This document shows positions 33,350 through 41,241 of a DNA stretch of 64,000 nt, piece after piece. The notes below the pieces were generated by a model. That model did no database searches and was not told the origin of the DNA. It saw only the letters and a list, made by a program, of their open reading frames with translations. Positions within the stretch are counted from its first letter, which is position 1; each line of letters starts with the position of its first letter. Made by a program: the position numbers and the translations under genes. This DNA comes from Desulfobacterales bacterium (GTDB lineage: Bacteria; Desulfobacterota; Desulfobacteria; Desulfobacterales; Desulfosarcinaceae): positions 248,001-312,000 of the forward strand of contig JACRDD010000019.1 in NCBI GenBank assembly GCA_016218685.1, read 5' to 3'.

Positions 33350-34174
33350 ATGAGCCATAAAAAGCCCCCCATGGATTCGCCCTACCGCGCCGATGGAGTG
33401 CGCCTGGAAAACGTGGCCGTGGTGCTGAACCGTCCGCGCTACCCGGAGAACATCGGCGCCGCGGCCCGCGCCGTGCGCAACATGGGCATCGGCCAACTGG
33501 TGGTGGTAGCGCCCGAAAAATGCGACCTGGACCGGGTGCTGACCCTGGCCACCCATGCGGCCATGGATGTGGTGGAGCAGATGCTCTACTTCGAGGATCT
33601 GTCCGAGGCCCTGGCCGGCTACAACTACGTGGTGGGCACCACCGCCCGCCTGGGCGGCCAGCGGATCACCATCTCTTCGCCGGCTCAGATGGCCGAGCAG
33701 TTGATCCCCATCTCCCGGGAGAACCAGGTGGCCATCGTCTTCGGCCCCGAGGACCGCGGGTTGACCAACGAAGAGATTCGCTTGTGCCACCACCTGGTCA
33801 CGATCCCCACGGCCCAGTTCTCCTCCCTCAACCTGGCCCAGGCGGTCATGGTGCTCTGCTACGAACTGTTCAAGGCCGGGTTGCCGCCGGTTAAAAGCCA
33901 CACCCCGCGCCTGGCCACCCGCCTGGAGCTGGACGGCATGTACGCCCAGATCAAGGACATCCTGGTACGTATCAACTATATCCAGCCTGAAAACCCGGAC
34001 TACTGGATGAACAAGCTGCGCCGCTTTTTCAGCCGCATGGAACTGCGCGCCGGCGAAGTGAGCATTCTCCGGGGCATCTGCCGCCAGATCAATTGGTATG
34101 CCGGCAAATGCTACCAGGACGGCGCCAAGGGAGCAGCTCCGCCCGCTTCATCCGGTCAGGAGCGTCAGGATTGA
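33350..34174 (+). CDS. trmJ: tRNA (cytidine/uridine-32-2'-O)-methyltransferase TrmJ
   Basis: A 274-residue SPOUT methyltransferase. The knot signatures are visible: VVLNRPRYPENIGAAARAVRNMG (motif 1, with catalytic Arg), IVFGPEDRGLTNEEI (motif 2) and FSSLNLAQAVMVLCYEL (motif 3). The extra C-terminal helical domain (about 190-260) is characteristic of TrmJ rather than TrmL. It methylates the ribose at tRNA position 32. It follows ndk after 44 bases and overlaps by 10 bases with the convergent Cys-rich gene. Confidence 0.9.
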   Translation: MSHKKPPMDSPYRADGVRLENVAVVLNRPRYPENIGAAARAVRNMGIGQLVVVAPEKCDLDRVLTLATHAAMDVVEQMLYFEDLSEALAGYNYVVGTTARLGGQRITISSPAQMAEQLIPISRENQVAIVFGPEDRGLTNEEIRLCHHLVTIPTAQFSSLNLAQAVMVLCYELFKAGLPPVKSHTPRLATRLELDGMYAQIKDILVRINYIQPENPDYWMNKLRRFFSRMELRAGEVSILRGICRQINWYAGKCYQDGAKGAAPPASSGQERQD

Positions 34175-34662
34175 TTCAACCGCAATTCCTTTCGCAAATC
34201 ATCCAAAAATGATCGCGCCTGGGCCAATTGCTTTGTCAGCCGTCCGGCATTGATTCGATCCAGATCGGTCATCTCCACCAGGTGCCCCTGACCCGCGGCA
34301 CGCCGCCCGGCGTCGGTCAACAGCACGGCCAACGCTTCCAGACGGAAACGGGCTTGTGGTGAGGGCTGTGCATCCAGGATGGTCCGGCAGAGAAATTCAT
34401 AACACACCGGCGGTCTTCCGGCCACAAGGCCACACCCCGTGGGGGTGAGCCAGCCCAGGGCGGCGTCCCAGCGGGTCCCGGGCGCAAAACGGCGACGCAC
34501 CTCAGCCAGAAAAGGGCTGTCCAGGGATTCACGGCAGTAGACCGGCCGGCAACATGTTGTTTGGCACCGCCCGCAAAACATCTCGCAGACCTGCTGCATG
34601 CACTGCCGCATTTCGATTTCCAGTTGACCATAACTCTCTATAATGGCATTTAATTCCGACAT
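34165..34662 (-). CDS. Cysteine-rich protein of unknown function
   Basis: A 165-residue cytoplasmic protein I do not recognise. The N-terminal third holds eight cysteines: CMQQVCEMFCGRCQTTCCRPVYC, pattern C-x4-C-x3-C-x2-C-x3-CC-x4-C (read as spacing). Two or three more lie in GCGL and VCYEFLC near the middle; the last 70 residues are helical without cysteines. This may be a YkgJ-like zinc/iron-binding site. ATG 34662 has AAGGAAA and CGAAG upstream. It overlaps the end of trmJ by 10 bases on the other strand and stands divergent to the receiver-protein gene, 190 bases away. Confidence 0.7.
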   Translation of the reverse strand: MSELNAIIESYGQLEIEMRQCMQQVCEMFCGRCQTTCCRPVYCRESLDSPFLAEVRRRFAPGTRWDAALGWLTPTGCGLVAGRPPVCYEFLCRTILDAQPSPQARFRLEALAVLLTDAGRRAAGQGHLVEMTDLDRINAGRLTKQLAQARSFLDDLRKELRLNQS

Positions 34663-34852
34663 CTTCGGATTTCCTTCGGATCTTGAACCGGCATCCCATC
34701 GCATTCCAGCACGACTTCCAGTGAAGCTCCCGGAAGGCCTATTTATATAAAAAACGTCGGCTTGGCTAATCTTTTCAGCGAGCGTGCCGATAGATACAGT
34801 CAGATTACCGGACCGCGCATCGCCATGCGCCCAACGCAGGAGAGTTATCCAG

Positions 34853-35245
34853 ATGGACAGGATTTTGATCATCGAAGACGACGAATACGTACAAAAGATG
34901 CTCAAACAGACCTTGGAACGCGCCGGCTATGAAGTCGCGGCGGCCACCAACGGCGCCACCGGGCTGAAGCTTTACGAATCCAAGCTGAGCGTGTCGGAGC
35001 CCTTTAACGTGGTCATCACCGACTTGATCATGCCCGAAATGGAAGGCATCGAGACCATCACCAAGCTGCGCAAAAGCAATCCCAAGGTCAAAATCATCGC
35101 GATTTCAGGCGGGGGGCGCAACAAGCCCGAAGATTATCTGCATCTGGCCGGCAAACTGGGGGCCGCGCGGACATTCACCAAGCCGGTCGACCGCGACGCC
35201 CTGCTCCAGGCGGTTTCCGAGTTGGTCGCCAAAAACCAGGCATGA
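34853..35245 (+). CDS. Stand-alone receiver domain response regulator
   Basis: A 130-residue CheY-like protein. It has the acidic pocket EDDEY near the start (residues 7-11), the phospho-acceptor Asp in VITDLIMPEMEG (about D60), the Thr/Ser switch in IIAISGGGRN and the conserved Lys in FTKPVD. No output domain. The ATG at 34853 has AGGAGAG upstream. No kinase is adjacent; the partner is unknown. The GGG insertion in ISGGGRNKPEDYLHLAG is typical of receivers in complex phosphorelays of this group. Confidence 0.9.
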   Translation: MDRILIIEDDEYVQKMLKQTLERAGYEVAAATNGATGLKLYESKLSVSEPFNVVITDLIMPEMEGIETITKLRKSNPKVKIIAISGGGRNKPEDYLHLAGKLGAARTFTKPVDRDALLQAVSELVAKNQA

Positions 35246-35380
35246 TCCCAAAGTCCGCCGGAGGGCCTCTTCCTGGAACGAACGCCATCCTTTCGATAGC
35301 GCCCGCGCCTTGCCAATCGCGGCCGACTGTACTATGGTAGCCCGCGCTCAAAGCAGGCAGACGCCGAAAGGAAGGGTTTC

Positions 35381-35776
35381 ATGCGCGGGATCGCCATTCG
35401 CTGGCTCACATTGACCGCCGCCATTTTGATGGCCTCCTATTTATTGGGCGGCATCCATGTGAACGGCTTTTTTTCGGCCCTGGCCGCCGCGGCCATGCTG
35501 GGGATCCTGAACGCCTTTTTCAGACCCCTGGCCTTGATCCTCACCCTGCCGATCAACATCCTGACCTTCGGCCTGTTCACCTTTGTCATCAATGCCGTCA
35601 TGTTGAAGATGGCTTCGGGTGTCATCGATGGTTTCAGCGTTCAAGGTTTCTGGACCGCCATCTTCGGCGCCTTGATCATCAGTGTGATCAGCTTTGCCCT
35701 CAACAGTTTGATCAACGGCAAGGGTCGGGTGGATGTCATCGATCTGACCCACAAGGGCGGCAATCGCTGGGAGTAG
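35381..35776 (+). CDS. YvlD-like (phage holin 4 superfamily) membrane protein
   Basis: A 131-residue membrane protein with four hydrophobic segments (about 6-24, 29-48, 53-77 and 87-108). The motif ILNAFFRPLALILTLPINILTFGLFTFVINAVMLK (read as two parts) is the signature of the YvlD/DUF360 family, annotated as phage holin superfamily 4 although most members are chromosomal. A short charged C-terminal tail ends GGNRWE. AAAGGAAGGG is seen upstream. Function in the envelope is not established. Confidence 0.85.
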   Translation: MRGIAIRWLTLTAAILMASYLLGGIHVNGFFSALAAAAMLGILNAFFRPLALILTLPINILTFGLFTFVINAVMLKMASGVIDGFSVQGFWTAIFGALIISVISFALNSLINGKGRVDVIDLTHKGGNRWE

Positions 35777-35791
35777 GAAAGGAGGCGCAAG

Positions 35792-36175
35792 ATGCCCCCG
35801 ACAAAGAAATCGCCGGACGGTGGCCGGCTCAGCAATATCGTCGCCGAAGCGCGCCGGTATCGGGAGCAGTTGGAAAAAACATACCGCGAACGGGCCCTCA
35901 AGCTCTTTCCGCCGATATGCGGCCGTTGCGGCCGGGAATTCTCCGGCAAGCGACTGCGGGAGTTGACCGTCCACCACAAAGACCACAACCACGACCACAA
36001 TCCGCCCGACGGCAGCAACTGGGAATTGCTCTGCCTTTACTGCCATGACAACGAGCATTCCCGCCTGGCGGTGGCCGAGGCGTATGATACCTCCGCGCCG
36101 GATCGGGAGCGGGACACCGACTTCGACAACAAGCCCTTTGCCGGGCTGGATAAATTGCTGCAACCGAAAAAGTGA
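35792..36175 (+). CDS. YajD-like HNH nuclease family protein
   Basis: A 127-residue basic protein. The HNH core is present: zinc pairs CGRCGREF and CLYCHDNEH, catalytic VHHKDHNHDHNPPDGSNWELL in between (read as HH-x3-N and N-x6). YajD is a small HNH protein of unknown substrate. It follows the YvlD-like gene by 15 bases and has GGAGG upstream of the ATG, so it is probably co-transcribed. Confidence 0.88.
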   Translation: MPPTKKSPDGGRLSNIVAEARRYREQLEKTYRERALKLFPPICGRCGREFSGKRLRELTVHHKDHNHDHNPPDGSNWELLCLYCHDNEHSRLAVAEAYDTSAPDRERDTDFDNKPFAGLDKLLQPKK

Positions 36176-36240
36176 AACCAAGCGAACAATGCCCGAATGC
36201 CCATGCGCATCCGGCACGGATCACCACAAAGGAGAATGGA

Positions 36241-36588
36241 ATGAATCTCAAAGCCAAACGTTATGAAGAGAGTCACCTGCAGAGAGCCCAGTCAGAGCTG
36301 GCAGCCCGCATGACGCTGCTCAAGGAGCGCGGACTGGCGCCGAAGGTCATGGAAAAGGACACCATTGTGCGCAAATTGAAAGCCGATCTGCGCAAGAGCA
36401 AGCATCGCATGCTCGCTGTCGCTGCCCAGGAAAAGCTGCTGGAGCAAAAGGTGGTGCGCAAGCAGGAAAAAGCCGCTGCCGAGCTTCAGAGCAAAACAGC
36501 CCCCAAGGCCGAGCCCAAGAAAGAGGCTGCCAAACCGGCCAAGAAAGAGAAAAAAGCCAAGGAAAAGAAGGCAGCTCCGGCTGCTTAA
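36241..36588 (+). CDS. Helical protein with Lys/Ala-rich histone H1-like tail
   Basis: A 115-residue, strongly basic protein. Residues 1-75 are predicted helical and coiled-coil-like (YEESHLQRAQSELAARM, then many Lys/Arg/Glu). Residues 80-115 are Lys, Ala, Glu and Pro only (KKEAAKPAKKEKKAKEKK), like the tails of histone H1 or bacterial Hc1/AlgP proteins. Nucleic acid binding is plausible. AAGGAGA lies before the ATG. The start at 36241 is clear. It ends the rightward run and is followed by a terminator. Confidence 0.75.
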   Translation: MNLKAKRYEESHLQRAQSELAARMTLLKERGLAPKVMEKDTIVRKLKADLRKSKHRMLAVAAQEKLLEQKVVRKQEKAAAELQSKTAPKAEPKKEAAKPAKKEKKAKEKKAAPAA

Positions 36589-36610
36589 CAAGCAGCGCGT
36601 GCATCCATGG

Positions 36611-36658
36611 AGGGTGACCCCGCACGGAATTTCTTGCGCGGGGCACCCTTCTTTTTAT
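36611..36658 (+). terminator. Rho-independent terminator
   Basis: Stem AGGGTG-a-CCCCGC with GCGGGG-CACCCTT, loop of about 14 bases, followed by TCTTTTT. Confidence 0.85.
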
Positions 36659-37053
36659 ATCCCCCGCCGTTTTAAATTTCATGAATTCAGCAGCTTGCCG
36701 TTAAGCCAGGGTCAATGTGTTATCATCCAATATTTTCTGAATCTTGATCAGTTTTAAGAGACTGAAATACCAACTATAAACGCAATAATCGCTGGCAAGA
36801 TGCATAGCGACCTGATATAGTCCGCGATCCCAAAAACACCCGGCTCATTACCGGTCTCCCATTGGAGAGGATATTGCTGGGCGGTTTTCCGCTGCGGCGC
36901 GAATCAATGGGGAAGGCGCGCTTACAATACGGACGACCATGCGGCAACGCCGCGCCGAGGGTCGCCGATCGCCATGGGGGTAAACGACATAGCTAAACGG
37001 GCTATCACATAAGAAACGGAAATGAATTGAAGCATGAGGAGGAATGATCGGTC
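36659..37053. other. Non-coding leader of the acetyl-CoA hydrolase/transferase gene
   Basis: About 395 bases without a gene. The left half is AT-rich and should contain the promoter of the following gene; the right half is GC-richer. A sigma-54 type GG/GC pair was looked for and has the wrong spacing. AGGAGGA is the ribosome binding site near 37040. No riboswitch or repeat was recognised. Confidence 0.4.
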
Positions 37054-39228
37054 ATGGAACAAAGAAAAACCAAGTATCTGTCAGTCGAACAATGCGTAGA
37101 CCTTATTGCCCAGGAGTTCGGCAATAATATCAAAATCGGCATGCCCCTGGGCCTGGGAAAGCCGGCGCTGCTGATCAACGCGCTCTACCAGCGGGCCAAG
37201 AAAAACCCCCAGATCAATTTGACCATCTTCACGGCCCTCTCCTTGGAGAAGCCGGTCTGGTCCAGCGATTTGGAACGACGCTTTCTGGAACCGTTCGTGG
37301 GGCGCACCTGGAAGGACGTACCGGATCTGGACTACTTGTTGGACCTGCGCAAGGGGCAACTGCCGGCCAACGTCATCATCCATGAAATCTTCTGCAAAGC
37401 CGGCGCGTATCGTAAAGAGCCCAAGATGCAGCAAAACTACCAGTGCTCCAACTACACCCACACGGTGCGTGACTGCGACGGAAACGATAACCAGGTTCTG
37501 GCCCAGATGCTGGCCAAGCTCGACGGACCCAACGGCATTCGCTACAGCACCAGTTGCAACGCCGACACCACCCTGGAGACCCTCCGGCTTTACAGAGACG
37601 CCAAAAAGAACGGCAAAAAGCGCATGAATATCGGCATGGTCAATACCCAGTTGCCGTTCATGTACGGCGATGCCGAAGTCACCGCGGCGGACTATGATGT
37701 GATCATCGACGATCCCAAATACTACAATCCGCTTTTCGTCACCCCGCGCCTTCCGGTTTCGGTGGCGGACTTCATGATCGGCACGCACATCAGCGCCTTG
37801 ATCAAAGACGGCGGCACCTTGCAAATCGGTATCGGCGCCTTGGGCGATGCCATCGCCTATGGCTTGAACGTGCGCCACAACCAGAACGAGATCTACAACC
37901 AGTTAATTAAGGAGAGCGGTATCGGCGCCACCTATGGGCCGCTGATCGACGCGCTCGGCGGCACCGACACCTTCACCCAGGGCATCTACGGCTCCACCGA
38001 GATGCTGGTGGATGGTTTCCTGCAACTCTACAAGAACGGCGTCATCAAGCGCAAAGTCTACCACAACGCACCCATTCAGCGCCTGGTCAACGACGGCAAG
38101 ATCAAAGAAGAACTCATCCCCGCCGATATTCTCCAGCAGATGATCGACGCGGAGCTGATCAATCCCTACCTGACCCGCAAGGATTTCGAATCCCTGCAAA
38201 AGTACGGCGTTTTCAAGGATGACGTGACCTACGACAACGGCTATCTGGTCAAGGACGGCAGGCGCTTCTCGGCGCTGCTCACCGACAAGAAAAATCTGGA
38301 AGCCGTCAACGAACTGTGCCTAGGCGAACAACTGAAAAAAGGCGTGGTCCTCACCGGTGCCTTCTTCATCGGACCCACCGATTTCTATGAAGACCTGCGC
38401 AAGATGCCCGAGGAAGAGCGCCAGAAGTTCGAAATGACCGGCGTGGATGTGGCCAACCAGCTCTACGGCGGCGAAGTGCTGCGCGCCCTGGAAAGAAAAG
38501 ACGGCCGCTTCTGCAACACCGGCATGAAGGCCACCTTGCTGGGCGCCATCGTCTCCGATGGACTGGATGACGGCACCGTGATCAGCGGCGTGGGCGGCCA
38601 GTACAACTTCGTCTCCATGGCCCACGCCCTGCCCGACGCCCGCCTGCTGATGATGATCAAGAGCACGCGCCTGGAAGGCGGCAAGACGCTGTCCAACATC
38701 GTTTACAACTACGGCCACGTGACCATTCCGCGCCACCTGCGCGACATCGTGGTCACCGAATACGGCATCGCCGACATCCGCGGCAAATGCGACCAGGATA
38801 TCATCAAGGCCATGCTCAACGTCGCCGACTCGCGCTTCCAGGAAGAGTTGCTGGCCGAAGCCAAGAAGTACAAGAAGATTCCCGAGGATTACCAGATTCC
38901 CGAGCAGTTCCGGAACAACACGCCCGAGCGTCTGGCCGAAATCCTCAAGCCGTACAAGGCCCAGGGACTCTTCAAGGACTTCCCCTGCGGATCGGCCTTC
39001 ACGGATGTGGAATTGCTGCTGGCCTACGCCCTGCGGGTGATGAAGACCAAAGCCGCCGGACCGGGCGCGGCCGAGATTCCGGAGATCATGAAAACGCTGC
39101 CGGCCGAAGTGCCGGCCGGTTTGAAGCCCTTCTTCGAGCGCATGGATCTGAATAACCCGACCACGCCCGAAGCCATGCAGTCTCAAAAGATGCTGATGCT
39201 GGCCTTCCGCATGGCCGGTTTCTGCTAA
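37054..39228 (+). CDS. Acetyl-CoA hydrolase/transferase family protein, long form
   Basis: A 724-residue protein of the CoA-transferase family I (AcH/Cat1 group). Family marks are GGTLQIGIGALGDAIAYG near residue 252, GIYGSTEMLVDGFL near residue 310 (with the likely active-site Glu) and GVGGQYNFVSMAHAL, TRLEGGKTLSNIV and VVTEYGIADIRGK in the C-terminal domain. It is about 200 residues longer than the typical 500-residue enzyme, with extra sequence between the two domains. It swaps CoA between acids or hydrolyses acetyl-CoA. It stands alone between a long leader and a strong terminator, so it is probably well expressed. Confidence 0.88.
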   Translation: MEQRKTKYLSVEQCVDLIAQEFGNNIKIGMPLGLGKPALLINALYQRAKKNPQINLTIFTALSLEKPVWSSDLERRFLEPFVGRTWKDVPDLDYLLDLRKGQLPANVIIHEIFCKAGAYRKEPKMQQNYQCSNYTHTVRDCDGNDNQVLAQMLAKLDGPNGIRYSTSCNADTTLETLRLYRDAKKNGKKRMNIGMVNTQLPFMYGDAEVTAADYDVIIDDPKYYNPLFVTPRLPVSVADFMIGTHISALIKDGGTLQIGIGALGDAIAYGLNVRHNQNEIYNQLIKESGIGATYGPLIDALGGTDTFTQGIYGSTEMLVDGFLQLYKNGVIKRKVYHNAPIQRLVNDGKIKEELIPADILQQMIDAELINPYLTRKDFESLQKYGVFKDDVTYDNGYLVKDGRRFSALLTDKKNLEAVNELCLGEQLKKGVVLTGAFFIGPTDFYEDLRKMPEEERQKFEMTGVDVANQLYGGEVLRALERKDGRFCNTGMKATLLGAIVSDGLDDGTVISGVGGQYNFVSMAHALPDARLLMMIKSTRLEGGKTLSNIVYNYGHVTIPRHLRDIVVTEYGIADIRGKCDQDIIKAMLNVADSRFQEELLAEAKKYKKIPEDYQIPEQFRNNTPERLAEILKPYKAQGLFKDFPCGSAFTDVELLLAYALRVMKTKAAGPGAAEIPEIMKTLPAEVPAGLKPFFERMDLNNPTTPEAMQSQKMLMLAFRMAGFC

Positions 39229-39263
39229 CGGCCGTTCCAGGCCCAGCAACCCGAATGGACCAT

Positions 39264-39306
39264 CGGCCGGGAAGGGATTTCGCCCCTTCCCGGCCGTTTC
39301 TTTTTT
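39264..39306 (+). terminator. Strong rho-independent terminator
   Basis: Perfect 13-bp stem CGGCCGGGAAGGG (39264-39276) with 39284-39296, then TTTCTTTTTT. Confidence 0.93.
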
Positions 39307-39406
39307 GATCCCGGCCCGCGCCGGCGCCATCCATACCCCGCCTTTTCGCATGGACAGGGCCATGGTTCTTGGTTAGTATGACGGCCAGAACCAACCGACA
39401 TCTATC

Positions 39407-40192
39407 ATGGGATATATCGCCGTGTTGCCTGCCCCCCGCTCGCTTGGCCAACCCCTTCCCGGCATTGTACCGGTTACCTTCATGTGCGCCCTATTGCTCG
39501 CCGGCACCGTCCTGACGCTATTTCCCGCCCCGGCCCAAGCGGGTGAGGAGTGCGTGATTCTGCTCCACGGCCTGGGCCGCACGCGCCGCTCGATGACGGC
39601 CATGGCCGAGGCTCTGGCGGCGGCCGATTATCGCACCGTCAACATGGGCTACCCCTCCCGGGAGGCAACCGTCGAAGCGCTGGCCATGCAGGCCATCCCC
39701 GCGGCCCTCGACCAATGCGGCCGGACAGACTCGCGAAGCATTCACTTTGTCACCCACAGCATGGGCGCCTTGCTGGTGCGCTATTACCTGGCGCGGCAGG
39801 GCCTGGAAAATCTGGGCCGAGTGGTGATGCTCAGCCCGCCCAACCAGGGCAGCGAGGTGTGCGACCGCCTGCGCGACAACTTTTTCTACAGTTGGTACAA
39901 CGGCCCGGCCGGGCAGCAATTGGGCACCGGTTCCGGGGATCTGCCCGCCCGCCTCGGCCCGGTACACTACCCGGTGGGCGTCATCACCGGCAACGAGCAC
40001 TTCTTCTTCGACGGCTGGCTGGCGCAAATGATCCCGGGCGAAGACGACGGCAAAGTGGCGGTGGAACGCACCAAGGTGGCCGGCATGACCGATTTTATGG
40101 TCTTGCCGTATGCCCATCCGTTCATCATGGATCAGGAGGAGACCATTGCCCAAACCATCCGCTTTTTGCGCGATGGCGTGTTCCAGAAGTAA
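39407..40192 (+). CDS. Exported alpha/beta hydrolase, lipase-like
   Basis: A 261-residue protein with a long N-terminal signal region (hydrophobic about 20-40, cleavage near PAQA-GEE). The fold start VILLHGLGRTRRSM gives the oxyanion loop; the nucleophile elbow is THSMG (residue about 118). The late histidine is probably in PYAHPFIMD. This is a lipase/esterase class 2-like or Palmitoyl-thioesterase-like exported enzyme. It begins a rightward group of four genes spaced 10 to 45 bases apart. Confidence 0.82.
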   Translation: MGYIAVLPAPRSLGQPLPGIVPVTFMCALLLAGTVLTLFPAPAQAGEECVILLHGLGRTRRSMTAMAEALAAADYRTVNMGYPSREATVEALAMQAIPAALDQCGRTDSRSIHFVTHSMGALLVRYYLARQGLENLGRVVMLSPPNQGSEVCDRLRDNFFYSWYNGPAGQQLGTGSGDLPARLGPVHYPVGVITGNEHFFFDGWLAQMIPGEDDGKVAVERTKVAGMTDFMVLPYAHPFIMDQEETIAQTIRFLRDGVFQK

Positions 40193-40219
40193 AGAAGAAA
40201 AACACGACAAGGAGGAAGT

Positions 40220-41230
40220 ATGACCACCGGTGCCCGCCCGTGGCAGGAGTTGACCAAAGAAGATCCCATCGATCCGGAGCGCCCCATCATCGATCCGCAC
40301 CACCACCTGTGGGACTACCCCACCAGCCGATACCTGCTCGAAGATATTCTGGCCGATACCGGCGGCGGCCACAATGTGGCAAGGACAGTCTTCATAGAGT
40401 GCCTCTCCAAGTACCGCCCGGCCGGCCCGCCCGAGATGCGGCCGGTGGGCGAAACCGAATTCGTGGCCGCCATCGCCGCCGCCAGCGAAAGCGGGAAATT
40501 TGGCCCCACCCGCGTGGCGGCCGGCATCGTGGGCTTTGCTGATCTGACCCTGGGCGAGGCCGTGGCGCCGGTGCTCGCGGCCCACATCGACGCCGGCGGT
40601 GGCCGCTTCAAGGGCATCCGCCATGCAGCCGCCTGGCACGCCGACACATCCATCGCCAACGCCCACACCCGTCCGCCCCAGGGGTTGATGGCCGATGCGG
40701 CCTTCCGCCGGGGATTCGCCCAATTGCACCGCCACGGCCTGAGCTTCGATGCCTGGATCTACCATACCCAGCTCCAGGAGCTGGCCGATCTGGCCCGGGC
40801 CATTCCCCAGACCCAGATCATCCTGGACCATGTCGGCACGCCCCTGGGCCTCGGGCCGTATGCCGGACAACGGGCAGCGGTCTTCCAGGATTGGAAGCGA
40901 GCCATCCCAGCCGTGGCAGCCTGCGACAACGTAGTGGTCAAGCTGGGCGGGCTGGCCATGAAGGTGTGCGGCTTCGACTGGCACAAGGCGCAAAAGCCGC
41001 CCACTTCCCAAATGCTAGCGGCGACCATGACGCCCTACTTCGAATACTGCATCGAACAATTCGGCATCGATCGCTGCATGTTCGAAAGCAATTTTCCAGT
41101 GGACAAAGTCTCCTGCGGCTACACCGTGCTGTGGAACGCCTTCAAGCGCATGGCACACGCCCTCTCCCCGGCAGAACAGACGGCACTGTTCCATGACACG
41201 GCGGCCAGGGTCTACCGCCTCAACCCCTGA
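40220..41230 (+). CDS. Amidohydrolase-related TIM-barrel protein
   Basis: A 336-residue amidohydrolase-2 family protein. Metal ligands are seen in IIDPHHHLWDYP (residues about 24-35), the later H in FKGIRHAAAWH and ILDHVGTPLG, and the final Asp/Asn in FESNFPVDK. Members include decarboxylases and lactone hydrolases, so the reaction is open. AGGAGG precedes the ATG. It follows the lipase-like gene by 27 bases and is 11 bases before the next. Confidence 0.87.
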   Translation: MTTGARPWQELTKEDPIDPERPIIDPHHHLWDYPTSRYLLEDILADTGGGHNVARTVFIECLSKYRPAGPPEMRPVGETEFVAAIAAASESGKFGPTRVAAGIVGFADLTLGEAVAPVLAAHIDAGGGRFKGIRHAAAWHADTSIANAHTRPPQGLMADAAFRRGFAQLHRHGLSFDAWIYHTQLQELADLARAIPQTQIILDHVGTPLGLGPYAGQRAAVFQDWKRAIPAVAACDNVVVKLGGLAMKVCGFDWHKAQKPPTSQMLAATMTPYFEYCIEQFGIDRCMFESNFPVDKVSCGYTVLWNAFKRMAHALSPAEQTALFHDTAARVYRLNP

Positions 41231-41241
41231 CAGGAATAATC

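Noticed and set aside
36780..36830. Sigma-54 promoter (TGGCA...GC) upstream of the acetyl-CoA hydrolase gene
   Set aside because: The GG and GC doublets are 11 bases apart instead of 10, and the rest of the consensus is weak.
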